Source: Rhodopseudomonas_A palustris_F
Lineage (GTDB): Bacteria > Pseudomonadota > Alphaproteobacteria > Rhizobiales > Xanthobacteraceae
Assembly: GCF_000013745.1 (NCBI RefSeq)
Contig: NC_007925.1
Location: 3,782,001-3,846,000 of the forward strand
Length of the DNA stretch: 64,000 bases
Direction of reading: 5' to 3'
Below are positions 41,814 through 62,522 of this stretch, piece after piece. Positions within the stretch are counted from its first letter, which is position 1. The number at the start of each line of letters is the position of its first letter. A model generated the notes under the pieces. It saw nothing but the letters and a program-made list of their open reading frames with translations. It was not told the DNA's origin and ran no database searches. The translations under genes were made by a program, and so were the position numbers.

Positions 41814-42545
41814 TCACACGCCCTCCTGCTCGGCGGCAGGCGCAGCGGCAGTCTGCTCGCCTCCGCCATCAGCCAGGCGGAACTTGCCAGGCTTCGGCGC
41901 ATCCGCCGGCAACACCTTTTTCACCGCGTCACGCACCGCGATCCATCCGCCCTTGGAGCCGGGAACGGCGCCTTCGACGAGGATCAGGCCGCGCGCAACG
42001 TCGGTCTGGACCACGCGCAAATTCAGCGTGGTGATGCGATCGACACCCATATGACCGGGCATCTTCTTGTTCTTGAAGGTCTTGCCGGGATCTTGCCGGC
42101 CGCCGGTCGAACCGATCGAACGATGCGACACCGAGACGCCGTGGGTGGCGCGCAAGCCGCCGAAATTCCAGCGCTTGATGCCGCCGGCGAAGCCCTTACC
42201 GACCGAGGTGCCGGTGACGTCGACGAACTGCCCGACCACGAAATGGTCGGCCTGAATTTCGGCGCCGACCGGGATCAGCGCGTCTTCCGACACGCGGAAT
42301 TCCGCGACCTTACGCTTCGGCTCGACCTTGGCGACCGCGAACTGGCCGCGTTCCGCCTTCGGCAGATAAACGGTCTTCCGCGTGCCCGAACCGAGCTGCA
42401 TAGCGACGTAGCCGTTCTTCTCGGTGGTGCGATGACCCAATACCTGGCAATTGCCCAGCTTGAGCACGGTCACTGGGATATGTTCGCCGGTCTCTGTAAA
42501 GACCCGCGTCATCCCGACCTTTTGTGCGATCACTCCGGAGCGCAT
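41814..42545 (-). CDS. rplC: 50S ribosomal protein L3 (uL3)
   Basis: A 243-aa protein: MRSGVIAQKVGMTRVFTETG, VVGQFVDVTGTSVGKGFAGG, KRWNFGGLRATHGVSVSHR and PGKTFKNKKMPGHMGVDRIT. The C-terminal ~30 residues (ADGGGEQTAAAPAAEQEGV) are an extra Ala/Glu tail beyond the core. Follows rpsJ by 55 bp. Confidence 0.97.
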   Translation of the reverse strand: MRSGVIAQKVGMTRVFTETGEHIPVTVLKLGNCQVLGHRTTEKNGYVAMQLGSGTRKTVYLPKAERGQFAVAKVEPKRKVAEFRVSEDALIPVGAEIQADHFVVGQFVDVTGTSVGKGFAGGIKRWNFGGLRATHGVSVSHRSIGSTGGRQDPGKTFKNKKMPGHMGVDRITTLNLRVVQTDVARGLILVEGAVPGSKGGWIAVRDAVKKVLPADAPKPGKFRLADGGGEQTAAAPAAEQEGV

Positions 42546-42600
42546 CGGCGTGCTTCCTGTTCTTTCTGTCCGCTAAATTCGGACGGGAATCCAAAAAATC

Positions 42601-42909
42601 TTAAAGCTTGATCTCGACGTCGACACCGGCGGCCAGGTCGAGCTTCATCAAAGCGTCGACGGTCTGCGGGGTCGGATCGACGATATCGAGGAGGCGCTTG
42701 TGGGTGCGCATCTCGAACTGCTCGCGGCTCTTCTTGTCGACGTGCGGCGAACGGTTGACGGTGAACTTCTCGATGCGCGTCGGCAGCGGGATCGGTCCAC
42801 GGACCTGCGCGCCGGTTCGCTTCGCGGTGTTCACGATCTCACGCGTCGACGAATCGAGGATCCGATGATCGAACGCCTTGAGGCGGATGCGAATATTCTG
42901 GCCGTTCAT
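42601..42909 (-). CDS. rpsJ: 30S ribosomal protein S10 (uS10)
   Basis: A 102-aa protein that in E. coli also partners NusB in antitermination. NGQNIRIRLKAFDHRILDSS, GPIPLPTRIEKFTVNRSPHV and FEMRTHKRLLDIVDPT are diagnostic. Separated from tuf by 94 bp containing a 7-mer hairpin. Confidence 0.98.
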   Translation of the reverse strand: MNGQNIRIRLKAFDHRILDSSTREIVNTAKRTGAQVRGPIPLPTRIEKFTVNRSPHVDKKSREQFEMRTHKRLLDIVDPTPQTVDALMKLDLAAGVDVEIKL

Positions 42910-42930
42910 TGCCGTGTCTTTCTTTAGAGC

Positions 42931-43002
42931 GCGAATGGTGAGTAGCGAGTGGCGAGTAGCAAACGGGAAACTCCCGTTCGCTACTCCCTATTCGCTATTC
43001 GC
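42931..43002. repeat. GCGAATA 7-mer hairpin, copy C (after tuf stop)
   Basis: Left arm 42931-42960 (GCGAATGGTGAGTAGCGAGT, then GGCGAGTAGC) and right arm 42975-43002 (GTTCGCTACTCCCTATTCGC, then TATTCGCC), loop ~14 bases that itself holds CGGGAAACTCCCG. In transcription it begins two bases after the tuf stop. Confidence 0.85.
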
Positions 43003-43003
43003 C

Positions 43004-44194
<1,191 letters not shown>

Positions 44195-44234
44195 GAGACT
44201 TCTCCGTTCAGTCGTTGACTGTCATCAACGACAA

Positions 44235-46307
<2,073 letters not shown>

Positions 46308-46337
46308 AGGGTTATCCTTGAATCCGGTGTTTCGCCG

Positions 46338-46808
46338 TTACCAGCGATAGTGCGAGAAGGCGCGGTTGGCTTCCGCCATCCGATGCACGTCTTCGCGCTT
46401 CTTGACGGCGTTACCGCGGCCGTTCGAGGCATCGAGCAGCTCGGCAGAGAGCCGCTCCGTCATGGTCTTTTCGTTGCGGTCGCGCGCCGCCGAGATCAGC
46501 CAGCGAATGCCGAGCGCCTGGCGCCGCACGCTGCGCACTTCGACCGGCACCTGGTAGGTCGCGCCGCCGACGCGGCGGGACCGCACTTCGATGGTCGGCA
46601 TGACGTTTTCCAACGCCTGCTCGAACACCGGCAGCGGACCCTGCTTGGTCTTGGCTTCGATGATCTCGAGCGCACCGTAAACGATGCCCTCGGCGACCGA
46701 CTTCTTCCCGGCGTACATCACCGAGTTCATGAACTTGGTCAGGATCACGTTTCCGAACTTCGGATCCGGATTGACTTCGCGCTTTTCAGCAGAATGGCGA
46801 CGAGACAT
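46338..46808 (-). CDS. rpsG: 30S ribosomal protein S7 (uS7)
   Basis: A 156-aa head protein, in E. coli also the str-operon repressor. It has MSRRHSAEKREVNPDPKFGN, VILTKFMNSVMYAGKKSVAE, VRSRRVGGATYQVPVEVR and the end MAEANRAFSHYRW. Fifteen bases after rpsL. Confidence 0.98.
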   Translation of the reverse strand: MSRRHSAEKREVNPDPKFGNVILTKFMNSVMYAGKKSVAEGIVYGALEIIEAKTKQGPLPVFEQALENVMPTIEVRSRRVGGATYQVPVEVRSVRRQALGIRWLISAARDRNEKTMTERLSAELLDASNGRGNAVKKREDVHRMAEANRAFSHYRW

Positions 46809-46823
46809 CGATCAATTTCCCGC

Positions 46824-47195
46824 TTATTTCGGACGCTTCGCGCCGTACTTGGAACGACGCTGCTTACGGTTCTTGACGCCCTGGGTATCGAGGACGCCGC
46901 GGAGAATGTGGTAGCGCACGCCGGGCAAATCCTTGACGCGGCCGCCGCGGATCATGACCACGGAGTGCTCTTGAAGGTTGTGGCCTTCACCAGGAATGTA
47001 GCCAATGACTTCGAAGCCATTGGTCAGACGAACCTTGGCGACCTTACGAAGCGCCGAGTTCGGCTTCTTCGGGGTCGTCGTGTAGACCCGCGTGCAAACG
47101 CCGCGCTTCTGCGGCGACTGCTGCAGCGCCGGCACCTTCTTGCGCGACTTCTGTACGACGCGCGGACTTGCGATCAGCTGGTTGATCGTCGGCAT
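46824..47195 (-). CDS. rpsL: 30S ribosomal protein S12 (uS12)
   Basis: A 123-aa decoding-centre protein. MPTINQLIASPRVVQKSRKK, the streptomycin-relevant TTTPKKPNSALRKVAKVRL (Lys43-equivalent present) and RGGRVKDLPGVRYHI. ATG 47195 with GAAGGCG upstream is the family start; a GTG 12 bases before it is less likely. First gene of the str operon. Confidence 0.98.
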   Translation of the reverse strand: MPTINQLIASPRVVQKSRKKVPALQQSPQKRGVCTRVYTTTPKKPNSALRKVAKVRLTNGFEVIGYIPGEGHNLQEHSVVMIRGGRVKDLPGVRYHILRGVLDTQGVKNRKQRRSKYGAKRPK

Positions 47196-47604
47196 CTTCG
47201 CCTTCACCCTTGTTCGCGCGAAACCCTAATCGGCTTCGCAAATTCGTTCGGAGCCACTCGCCCCACGAGCCGCATTGCACGGCAATTCACCGCGCAAAGC
47301 GAAAATCACGCCGACCACTCATTGCTGAGCGGAAAGCGCTTCGACGCCACAGAGGACCGCGATCCTGACCGCCCGGTTTGCACCGATTGGCCTCCACCGA
47401 GGTCATGCACCCGATACCGATCTCAAGAGATTTCGCTCTGGAGAACGACTGTCGTCCTGGCATTGCCTAGCTATAAGCGACAGCGTTTGAGCAACATGCG
47501 TCGAGGTTGGTGCCCGACTTGATCCGCAGGAACATGTCCAGAGGAGCGAGTGGGTGATCCGTTCCGACGTTGGCGAAGCTCACCGCCTGTCGTTGAGTGC
47601 GCGG

Positions 47605-47633
47605 GTTTTATCGGCGCACCATTGCCAAGTCAA
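47605..47633 (-). promoter_or_regulatory. Candidate promoter for the str operon
   Basis: On the minus strand CTTGACT (-35 TTGACT at 47628-47633), a 17-bp spacer and TAAAAC (-10 at 47605-47610). The -35 matches the alphaproteobacterial CTTGAC consensus well, the -10 only partly. Distance to rpsL is ~410 bp. Confidence 0.35.
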
Positions 47634-47928
47634 GGCTAAAGCGGTGTGGCAGAAGCACTTCTGGCGTTTGCCGCAAAACACCCGCAAAGCCTGCCAAAAC
47701 AGGGCTCGGCGATGGCTCGCACCGGCGCCGGGATGGTCATTTCGGCACGGTGTTGGACACCGCGCCGCCCGCTGAAGTCCAGTAAATACCCCGGGAGGCG
47801 TCGAATCGTCCGAATCTGGCGGCGGCGAGCCGCCGACTCGCCGGAAGAAAGATTAAGAATCAACGAATCGCGCGCTGAAAGTTCCGAATCGTCCGTATCG
47901 CGCCTCGAGCCGCCTGCGCAGCAGTTTC

Positions 47929-47951
47929 GGCCAGCCGCTCGGAGGCTGGCC
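47929..47951 (-). terminator. Terminator-like hairpin after the CelD-type gene
   Basis: GGCCAGCC-7-GGCTGGCC, a perfect 8-bp stem directly abutting the stop codon at 47952-47954. No T run follows on the minus strand, so it may stabilise the RNA end or act weakly. Confidence 0.4.
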
Positions 47952-49091
47952 TCACGCCTCGCGCGGCACCGGCGGCTTCTTCGGCGCCGGCGGGACTGCC
48001 CGCCAGGCCCGCAGCCGGTTGCGGAGTTCTCGCAGCCGCGCGATGCCGCGCTGCCGCGCGGTCTCGACGGCGAATCCGAACGAGCGGCCCGGCCCGACGT
48101 CGACCACTAGGTCGACCATGGCGCGCCGGCCGCTCCACAGCTGCGCCATGAAGCTGTCCTGCACCGAGCAAGAATCGATGGTGTCGATCACCCCGTCGGC
48201 GAACAGCGCTTCGGCGAGCTTGTCGATCAACAGCGCGCCCGGCGAGAATTTGGCGAATTCGGCGTCGTAGCCGGTCTTCCAGGTGTAGGCGCTGGTTCCA
48301 CAATACATCAGCACTTGCGCCGCGATCGCCCGTCCCTCGACCCGCAGCAGCGCCACGCTGGCGTCGCCGCGCGCCGCCAGCGCCCGGATCAATTCGCGGG
48401 TAAAGCGGGCATGGCGCGGATCGCAGGTCAGCGCGGTGCCCCGCGCGCCCTTCCAGCCGCCCGCCTCCAGCGCCAGAAAGCTCTCGAATGCCGCCGCGAC
48501 GCCAGCGGCCGAGCGGTCGTTGACCAGCTCGACGGCGCCGAGCGCGGAAAGCCGGTTCCAGTCCTGCCGCAGCTTCTTGCGGGTCGAGCCGGAACGCTTG
48601 ATGCCGTGGTCCTTGGTGGCGAACGGCCGGGCGAATTGTTTCAGCGCGAGCTGCGCGCCGCCCTTCCCGCTCAACGCGGTGCGCAGCGCGGCATAGCTCG
48701 GCGCTTCGGCGTCGAGCGATTTCAGCGTGATCACCCGGGGCAGCGCGGGATCGCGTTCGATCGCCGCGAGGAACGCCGGCATCACCTCGTCGGCGAACCC
48801 CGGATCGACCACCGGGCTCGACAGGAAGGCATAGTAGAACGGCAAGGCCTCGAGGATCGCCGGCAGCAGCGGCGCGACCACGCGGCGCTGCAGCGCCCAC
48901 AGCCCGACCAGCGCCCGCGGCGAGGCGGCCTCGTCGAAGGCCAGCAGCACCCGGATGTCGGCGAAGCCGCAGTCCTGCGCCGCGCGCAGCGCCGCCGGAT
49001 TCATGAACACGTTGGGCGAGGCGCGCCGCACCAGATCGTCCCACGGCGCGGCTGCGGCCCGTTCTGGTGAACAAATCGTAACCGAAATCAT
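47952..49091 (-). CDS. CelD/BcsL-like GNAT acetyltransferase
   Basis: A 379-aa protein of the CelD-type acetyltransferase family (GNAT fold, Acetyltransf_6). Recognisable pieces are VFMNPAALRAA near the start, SGSTRKKLRQDWNRLSALGAV, LALEAGGWKGARGTALTCDP, and the acceptor region AYTWKTGYDAEFAKFSPGALLID. Members are linked to exopolysaccharide or cellulose work in proteobacteria, but no polysaccharide genes adjoin this one. ATG 49091 has only a weak ribosome site. Confidence 0.82.
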   Translation of the reverse strand: MISVTICSPERAAAAPWDDLVRRASPNVFMNPAALRAAQDCGFADIRVLLAFDEAASPRALVGLWALQRRVVAPLLPAILEALPFYYAFLSSPVVDPGFADEVMPAFLAAIERDPALPRVITLKSLDAEAPSYAALRTALSGKGGAQLALKQFARPFATKDHGIKRSGSTRKKLRQDWNRLSALGAVELVNDRSAAGVAAAFESFLALEAGGWKGARGTALTCDPRHARFTRELIRALAARGDASVALLRVEGRAIAAQVLMYCGTSAYTWKTGYDAEFAKFSPGALLIDKLAEALFADGVIDTIDSCSVQDSFMAQLWSGRRAMVDLVVDVGPGRSFGFAVETARQRGIARLRELRNRLRAWRAVPPAPKKPPVPREA

Positions 49092-49204
49092 CCGCGGCGA
49101 CCCGATGACATGCTGGGCCGCAAGTGTGATCGCAACAGCCTTGCGATCCGGTTAAGTCGCGGGTTGCTGACGAGAGGCGCTGTCGCCTTCTAGCTTTGAG
49201 AGCT

Positions 49205-49328
49205 GTCATTCCGGGGCGCAAGCCGCGTCAGCGGCGTGCGAACCCGGAATCTTGCTGCGCGTGCGGGACCCTGCCCGTTGCGAGATTCCGGGTTCGCTCG
49301 AGCTATCGCTCTCGCGCCCCGGAATGAC
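49205..49328. repeat. GTCATTCCGGGG palindromic element, copy 3
   Basis: The best preserved of three copies. GTCATTCCGGGGCGCAAGCC at the left is answered by GCGCCCCGGAATGAC at the right, with GAACCCGGAATCT and AGATTCCGGGTTCG as an inner pair. About 124 bp, between the acetyltransferase start and the ABC exporter stop. Confidence 0.85.
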
Positions 49329-49376
49329 GGTGTCAAAGCTGCCCGCGGGATGACGGCTCGACCCTGCCTAGCCGCG

Positions 49377-51494
49377 CTACTCGTCGTCGTCCTCGTCATC
49401 ATCGTCGTCGTCGGCATCGGCCGGCGTGTCGGACTGGTGCGGCACGTGGTTCTGGTCGTCCCACAGCTGGCGGTACATGCCGTTGGCCGCCAGCAGCTGC
49501 TTGTGCGAGCCGCGCTCGATGGCGCGGCCGCCGGAGATCACGATGATCTCGTCCATCTCCACCACCGAGGTCAAACGGTGGGTGGAGAAGATCATGGTGC
49601 GGTCCTTGGCGACTTTCAGCAGCGTGCGGTTGATCGCGGCCTCGGTGGTCTGGTCAAGCGCCGAGGTGGCCTCGTCGAGCAGCAGCACCGACGGATTGCG
49701 GATGATGGCGCGGGCGATCGCGATGCGCTGGCGCTGGCCGCCGGACAGCGTATCGCCGCGCTCGCCGACCTGGGTGTCGTATTTGTCCGGCAGGCTCATG
49801 ATGTAGCGGTGGATCTCGGCCTTGCGCGCCGCCTGCTCGACTTCCTCGTCGCTGGCGTCCTCCTTGCCGAGCCGGATGTTCTCGCGGATCGAGACGTTGA
49901 ACAGCATGTTCTCCTGGAACACCACCGCCATCGAGCGCCGCAGCGACTCCCGCGTCACCTTGCGGATGTCGACGCCGTCGATGGTGAGCCGGCCCTCGTC
50001 CGGCAGATACAGCCGCAGGATCAGGTTCAGCAGCGTGCTCTTGCCGGAGCCCGACGGGCCGACGATGGCGATGGTCTTGCCGACGTCGAGCTTGAGGCTG
50101 AGGTTGTCCAACACCGGGGTCTGGCTGCCCTCGTATTTGAAGCTGACGCGCTCAAACGAGATGTCGTGGGTGATGCGCGGCAATTCCGGCGCCGCCGGCA
50201 GGTCGGCGCCGCGAGTCGGCTCGTCGAGCAGCTCGTCGATGTGGCGCACCGCGGCCGCCGAGGCGATCGACACCGGGATGAAATGCATCACATGGGCGAT
50301 GTTGTACGACACCTCCCAGAACGCGCTCTCGAAGGTGACGAAGGTGCCGACGGTGATCTGGCCCTTGGTGGCGAGGTAGGCGCCGATCGCCAGCACGACG
50401 AGGTGCAACAGCAAAACCGAGATGGTGACGGTGCGCTCCACCATGGTCGACAGGAACGTCGCCTCGGCGATCTTGCGCCTCGCGTCGTCGTTGCGCAGCC
50501 GGAAGAAGCCGAGCATCTTACGCTGCAGGCTGAACGCCTTGACCACCGCCTGGGCTGCGACGTTTTCCTGCACCATGCCGAGCAGCGCGGATTCCTGCTG
50601 CTTCTGCTCGTAATTGGCCTGCACCGCCTTCGGCGTCAGGATCCGCGGCCCGATCAGCGTGATCGGAAACACCAACAGCGCCACCGCGGCGAGCTGCCAG
50701 TTCAAGAACAGCAGCAGCACGATGCCGGCAATCAGTTCCAGGAACGGCAGCGCCGCGCTGTTGGAGAAGCTCTTCACCGAGCCTTCATAGGCCGACAGAT
50801 CGATCGAGAACCGCGACAGGATCTCGCCGCGCTTGGTGCGGGCGAAATACGCCGAGGGCAGATTCTGGATGTGCTCGAACAGCCGGCCGCGCACGTCGGC
50901 GACCACCGCCGCCGCCAGCCGCGCATCCCAGCGCTCGTACCACACCGCGACGATCGAGGTGAAGATGCCGGCCACCGCCAGCACCGACAGGATGGTGATC
51001 AGCGCCTCGAAATCCTCCTCGCCGAGCGCGTCGTCGATCAGGTATTTCAGCGAGAGCGGCATGATGACGTTGAACAACGTCTCGATCACCACGCCGATCG
51101 AGACGAAGACGATGATCTTCTTGTAATTGATCAGGAACGGCTTGGTGAAACGGTAGATCGTCGCGAGCGCGCCGGCGGCTTCCTTGGCGGTGAAAACGAC
51201 CAGTTCCTCGTCGTCGTCATCGTCGTCGATCTCGGGACCATCGTCAGCTTCGTCGTCATCGTCATCGTCGGGCGCGGGTTTGCCCGCCGGCTTCTTGTCG
51301 GCAGCCGGCTTCTTCTCCCCGCCTGAACTGACCTTGGCGGGAGCCGCGGGCTTGCCCGGTCCCGGCGGCTTGATGCCTTGCACCGGGCTGGCGGAGACGC
51401 CGACCGGGAGGGCGAATTTCTTGTCGAGCGGCGACGTCGGATCGGTCGCCGGCGCGCGATCTTCGTTGTCCGACGGGGGTCGCTTGGGCGCCAT
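49377..51494 (-). CDS. ABC exporter (fused membrane and ATPase domains) with Asp-rich tails
   Basis: A 705-aa half-transporter of the MsbA/LapB type. Residues 1-~105 are cytoplasmic: a Pro/Lys-rich part followed by acidic runs near 75-96. Six transmembrane helices span ~115-405. The ATPase domain has Walker A GPSGSGKST, Q-loop VVFQENMLFN, signature LSGGQRQR, Walker B VLLLDEATSALD and switch His in FSTHRL. The C-terminus ends in another acidic run (DADDDDDDEDDDE). Substrate is not deducible (lipid, drug or polysaccharide). Confidence 0.92.
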   Translation of the reverse strand: MAPKRPPSDNEDRAPATDPTSPLDKKFALPVGVSASPVQGIKPPGPGKPAAPAKVSSGGEKKPAADKKPAGKPAPDDDDDDEADDGPEIDDDDDDEELVVFTAKEAAGALATIYRFTKPFLINYKKIIVFVSIGVVIETLFNVIMPLSLKYLIDDALGEEDFEALITILSVLAVAGIFTSIVAVWYERWDARLAAAVVADVRGRLFEHIQNLPSAYFARTKRGEILSRFSIDLSAYEGSVKSFSNSAALPFLELIAGIVLLLFLNWQLAAVALLVFPITLIGPRILTPKAVQANYEQKQQESALLGMVQENVAAQAVVKAFSLQRKMLGFFRLRNDDARRKIAEATFLSTMVERTVTISVLLLHLVVLAIGAYLATKGQITVGTFVTFESAFWEVSYNIAHVMHFIPVSIASAAAVRHIDELLDEPTRGADLPAAPELPRITHDISFERVSFKYEGSQTPVLDNLSLKLDVGKTIAIVGPSGSGKSTLLNLILRLYLPDEGRLTIDGVDIRKVTRESLRRSMAVVFQENMLFNVSIRENIRLGKEDASDEEVEQAARKAEIHRYIMSLPDKYDTQVGERGDTLSGGQRQRIAIARAIIRNPSVLLLDEATSALDQTTEAAINRTLLKVAKDRTMIFSTHRLTSVVEMDEIIVISGGRAIERGSHKQLLAANGMYRQLWDDQNHVPHQSDTPADADDDDDDEDDDE

Positions 51495-51713
51495 GACTCA
51501 AACCGATCAAACCGATGCTGAACGGCGCAGGCGCCGCAAAAAAAGAAATGAGGCGTGGTCGGACCACGAGTCGGATGCTACGCGATCGGCGCGGCTTCGG
51601 CAAAGCGCGCGCCGTGTTCCATCCTCTGTTCCTATGACAGTTCGATGAAGCCACGCCGCCGAACCGTGCGCGGCGATTGGGATCGGCGTGGCGCCGCGGC
51701 GAGCCGCAAATAT

Positions 51714-53768
51714 CTACTCGGCCGCCACCTTGTCGAAGAACGAATAGCGCAGGCTGTCGGAGTCGGCGTACCAGTTGCCCGGCCCCTTGTTGGCTTTGAG
51801 CGTCGCCGCCCACACCGCATCGGTGCAATCGGCGCGGTGCATCGACAGGTCGAAGCCGTTGGCGAAGAACAGTTCCGACCATTCCCACCAGGTGCCGAGC
51901 TTCTTGACGCCGCGCAACAGGTCGTAGCGGTCGATCACCGCCGGTGCCATGTCGCTGGTCACCGAGCCGAACACCAGCCCAGTCTTCACCACGCGGTTGA
52001 GTTCGGCGATCGCCCGCGGCACGCGCTTTTCCGGCACGTGGCACAGGCAGGTCTCGAACACGAAGTCGAACTCGCCGTCCTTGAACGGCAGATCGACCAC
52101 CGAGCCCAGCCGGTTGAACTCCTTGAGCGGCTCCGGCGTCTTGGCGTGGATGCCGCGGTTGTTCTCGATGCCGTAAGCGTCGATGCCGCGCTCGCGCAAC
52201 GCACCGACCAGTTCGCCGCTGGCGGAGCCCGCGACCAGCAGGCGGGCGCCGGGCGCCGGATTCCACACGATCTTGATCAGTTCGAGCAGATAGTCCGGAT
52301 TGGTGAACTGGCTCCAGACCTGGTGATACGGCCCGAGCCCGCGATAGTTCTTGAAATAGTCGCGGTCGATCTTGTCGGAGACCGGCTTGCCCTCCTGCTG
52401 CGAACGAAGCCTGCGCAGCTTGATCATCTCAGTGAGGATGATGTCGGTGGCGGCATCCGAGGAGTCAAACAGCCCGTTCAGCGTGGAGTCGAACAGATAG
52501 TCGCCGACCACCACCAGGCCGGGATGATTCTTCGGCTCTGGGCGATGGTTGGTCATCACGTCGCGGGTCGGCAGGCCGCCGGGAATCGCGTTGACCGACG
52601 ACAGCCAGCGATGGGTCTTGCCTTCCATGAAATGCGACCGCGCGTCGCCGAGCGAGGCCGGCAGCGACTTCAGCGCCAGATCGATCAGCTCGTCGTCGGT
52701 GAGGTTGGAATAGGCCAGCGCATCGGAGCCGGGAATCAGCCAGTTCAGCACGCCGTATTTGCCGACGTCGTGGCGCGAGCCCTCGTTGTAGATGCAGCAG
52801 CCGCCGAACGCTTCCGACATGAACCAGGAGCCCGGGATCTGTTCGCCCCAGAACGGACTATCGAACAGGATCGACACCCGCAGATAGTGCGCCGGGCGAT
52901 CGAAATAGGCGACGTGCTTGACCATCGCGCGGCGCAACTGCTCGTTGCCCCAGCCGATCGTCGCCAGCCAGTTGTGCGGCAGGCACATCAGCACCAGGTC
53001 GAAGTCCTTGGTCTCCGGGCCCTTGCCGTTCATCATGTTGAGCTGATAGCGGCCCGCGTCGGTCTTGCCGACCTTGAGCACGCGGTGGTTGAGCTTCACC
53101 GTGGCGTCGACTTCGGAATGCAGGCAGGACACCAGCTGCTCGTTGCCGTTCTGGATCGAATACAGCCCGATATAGCCGTCGATATCCATCACGAAGTTCT
53201 TCAGCGCGTTGAGGCCGTTGGTGTTGTGGGCCTCGGTGGCGATGTCGGAGCGCGCCATCGCCTTGAAGAAGCGCTTGGCGGTGGGGTCGGCGACCTCCTT
53301 GTCGAGCAATTGCTCGCAATTGGTCCAGGCCCAGGGATGTTCGTTGTCGTGGGTGCCGACGCCTTCGTAATATTCGATCGGCGTGATCATCTTGCCGCAC
53401 AGCTTGCGGAACGCCTCGATCGCGTCGGCGGTGACGTCGCCGTATTTCTTGCGCATCCCCGGCACGTCGTTGAGCAACTCGCCGTCGAGCATCACCTGCT
53501 CGGCATCCATCGGAATGGTCTGCAGGCCGAAATGCTGCACCAATTCGCGCAACGGATCCGGGCCGGACATCGAGTAGTCGTACAATTCGGCGACGCCGGC
53601 CTCGTACATCGCCGGCGCGGAATCGAAGGTCCGGGTGACGATCTTGCCGCCGATCCGATCGGAGGCCTCATAGATGGTGACGCGGCACAACTCGCCAAGC
53701 TTCTTCTTCAGGTACCAAGCGCTCATCAGTCCGCCCGGACCACCACCGACAATTGCAAGATCGAACAT
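51714..53768 (-). CDS. FAD-dependent amine-oxidase-like oxidoreductase fused to a SAM methyltransferase
   Basis: A ~684-aa two-domain protein. Residues 1-~460 are a flavin oxidoreductase: FAD motif MFDLAIVGGGPGGLMSAWYL, YEASDRIGGKIVTRTF and the C-terminal FAD contact NHPGLVVVGDYLFDSTLNGL, as in monoamine-oxidase/phytoene-desaturase folds. Residues ~505-625 are a class I methyltransferase (LLVAGSASGELVGAL, then VVDLPFKDGEFDFVFETCL). Start is one of three nearby ATGs (53768, 53774 or 53786). No frameshift divides the domains. Substrate unknown; a joint oxidation-methylation of a lipid or pigment is possible. Confidence 0.85.
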   Translation of the reverse strand: MFDLAIVGGGPGGLMSAWYLKKKLGELCRVTIYEASDRIGGKIVTRTFDSAPAMYEAGVAELYDYSMSGPDPLRELVQHFGLQTIPMDAEQVMLDGELLNDVPGMRKKYGDVTADAIEAFRKLCGKMITPIEYYEGVGTHDNEHPWAWTNCEQLLDKEVADPTAKRFFKAMARSDIATEAHNTNGLNALKNFVMDIDGYIGLYSIQNGNEQLVSCLHSEVDATVKLNHRVLKVGKTDAGRYQLNMMNGKGPETKDFDLVLMCLPHNWLATIGWGNEQLRRAMVKHVAYFDRPAHYLRVSILFDSPFWGEQIPGSWFMSEAFGGCCIYNEGSRHDVGKYGVLNWLIPGSDALAYSNLTDDELIDLALKSLPASLGDARSHFMEGKTHRWLSSVNAIPGGLPTRDVMTNHRPEPKNHPGLVVVGDYLFDSTLNGLFDSSDAATDIILTEMIKLRRLRSQQEGKPVSDKIDRDYFKNYRGLGPYHQVWSQFTNPDYLLELIKIVWNPAPGARLLVAGSASGELVGALRERGIDAYGIENNRGIHAKTPEPLKEFNRLGSVVDLPFKDGEFDFVFETCLCHVPEKRVPRAIAELNRVVKTGLVFGSVTSDMAPAVIDRYDLLRGVKKLGTWWEWSELFFANGFDLSMHRADCTDAVWAATLKANKGPGNWYADSDSLRYSFFDKVAAE

Positions 53769-54007
53769 GTTCATCTTTCGCCGCATCATGGCCGCGCAGC
53801 CTTCGGCCACGCGACGCTTCCCATCCATCAGCGGTCCGGAGGATTCGGTTTCGGAGCAGCAGCCCCGAATCTTCAATCATTTATCCGGGAATTCCGGCGG
53901 ATTGGAGCCGGCGGTCCGGATCGCGTGAGGTCGACGCTAGCAAAAGCCCTTTTCACCTGAAGGGAAGATGAACAAACGGTAATCCAGCAACAAAAAGCGT
54001 CAAAACG

Positions 54008-54036
54008 CAAAAAAGGCCGGCTTGCGCCGGCCTTTT
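54008..54036 (-). terminator. Intrinsic terminator of the rplJL-rpoBC operon
   Basis: On the minus strand AAAAGGCCGGC-GCAA-GCCGGCC followed by TTTTTT: a GC-only 7-bp stem with a 4-base loop and a T run (the A run at 54009-54014 on the plus strand). It lies 20 bases after the rpoC stop. Confidence 0.9.
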
Positions 54037-54055
54037 CGGTCATGTTTTGCTCAAT

Positions 54056-58261
<4,206 letters not shown>

Positions 58262-58280
58262 ACTATTCTCCTTCGGAGAA

Positions 58281-58380
58281 GCGAATAGCGAATGGCGATT
58301 AGCGAGTAGTTCGCCTCAATCGCCATTCGTCATGATCCGCATTCTGTTCGGTATTCCCTATTCGCTATTCGCTATTCGCC
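58281..58380. repeat. GCGAATA 7-mer hairpin, copy D (between rpoB and rpoC)
   Basis: Left arm 58281-58309 (GCGAATAGCGAATGGCGATT, then AGCGAGTAG), right arm 58353-58380 (ATTCCCTATTCGCTATTCGC, then TATTCGCC), with a longer middle that contains a second inverse unit CGCCATTCG. Directly after the rpoB stop there is a further small hairpin (GCGCGGC-TT-GCCGCGC region, 58381-58400). Confidence 0.85.
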
Positions 58381-58400
58381 GATGCGCGGCAAGCCGCGCA

Positions 58401-62522
<4,122 letters not shown>

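Larger units (their letters stand above)
47196..47951. other. 756-bp leader/promoter region upstream of rpsL
   Basis: No gene supported on either strand; open frames here have atypical composition. A plausible promoter lies at 47605-47633, which would give the str operon an untranslated leader of about 400 nt. A strong hairpin at 47929-47951 follows the acetyltransferase gene that reads toward this region. Confidence 0.5.

Noticed and set aside
47636..47863. 75-codon minus-strand frame upstream of rpsL
   Set aside because: TTG start without a ribosome site, Arg/Ala composition, and it covers the leader region of the str operon.
51530..51552. GGCGC-AG-GCGCC hairpin next to an A run as a terminator
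   Set aside because: The homopolymer is on the wrong side for minus-strand transcription, and no plus-strand gene ends there.
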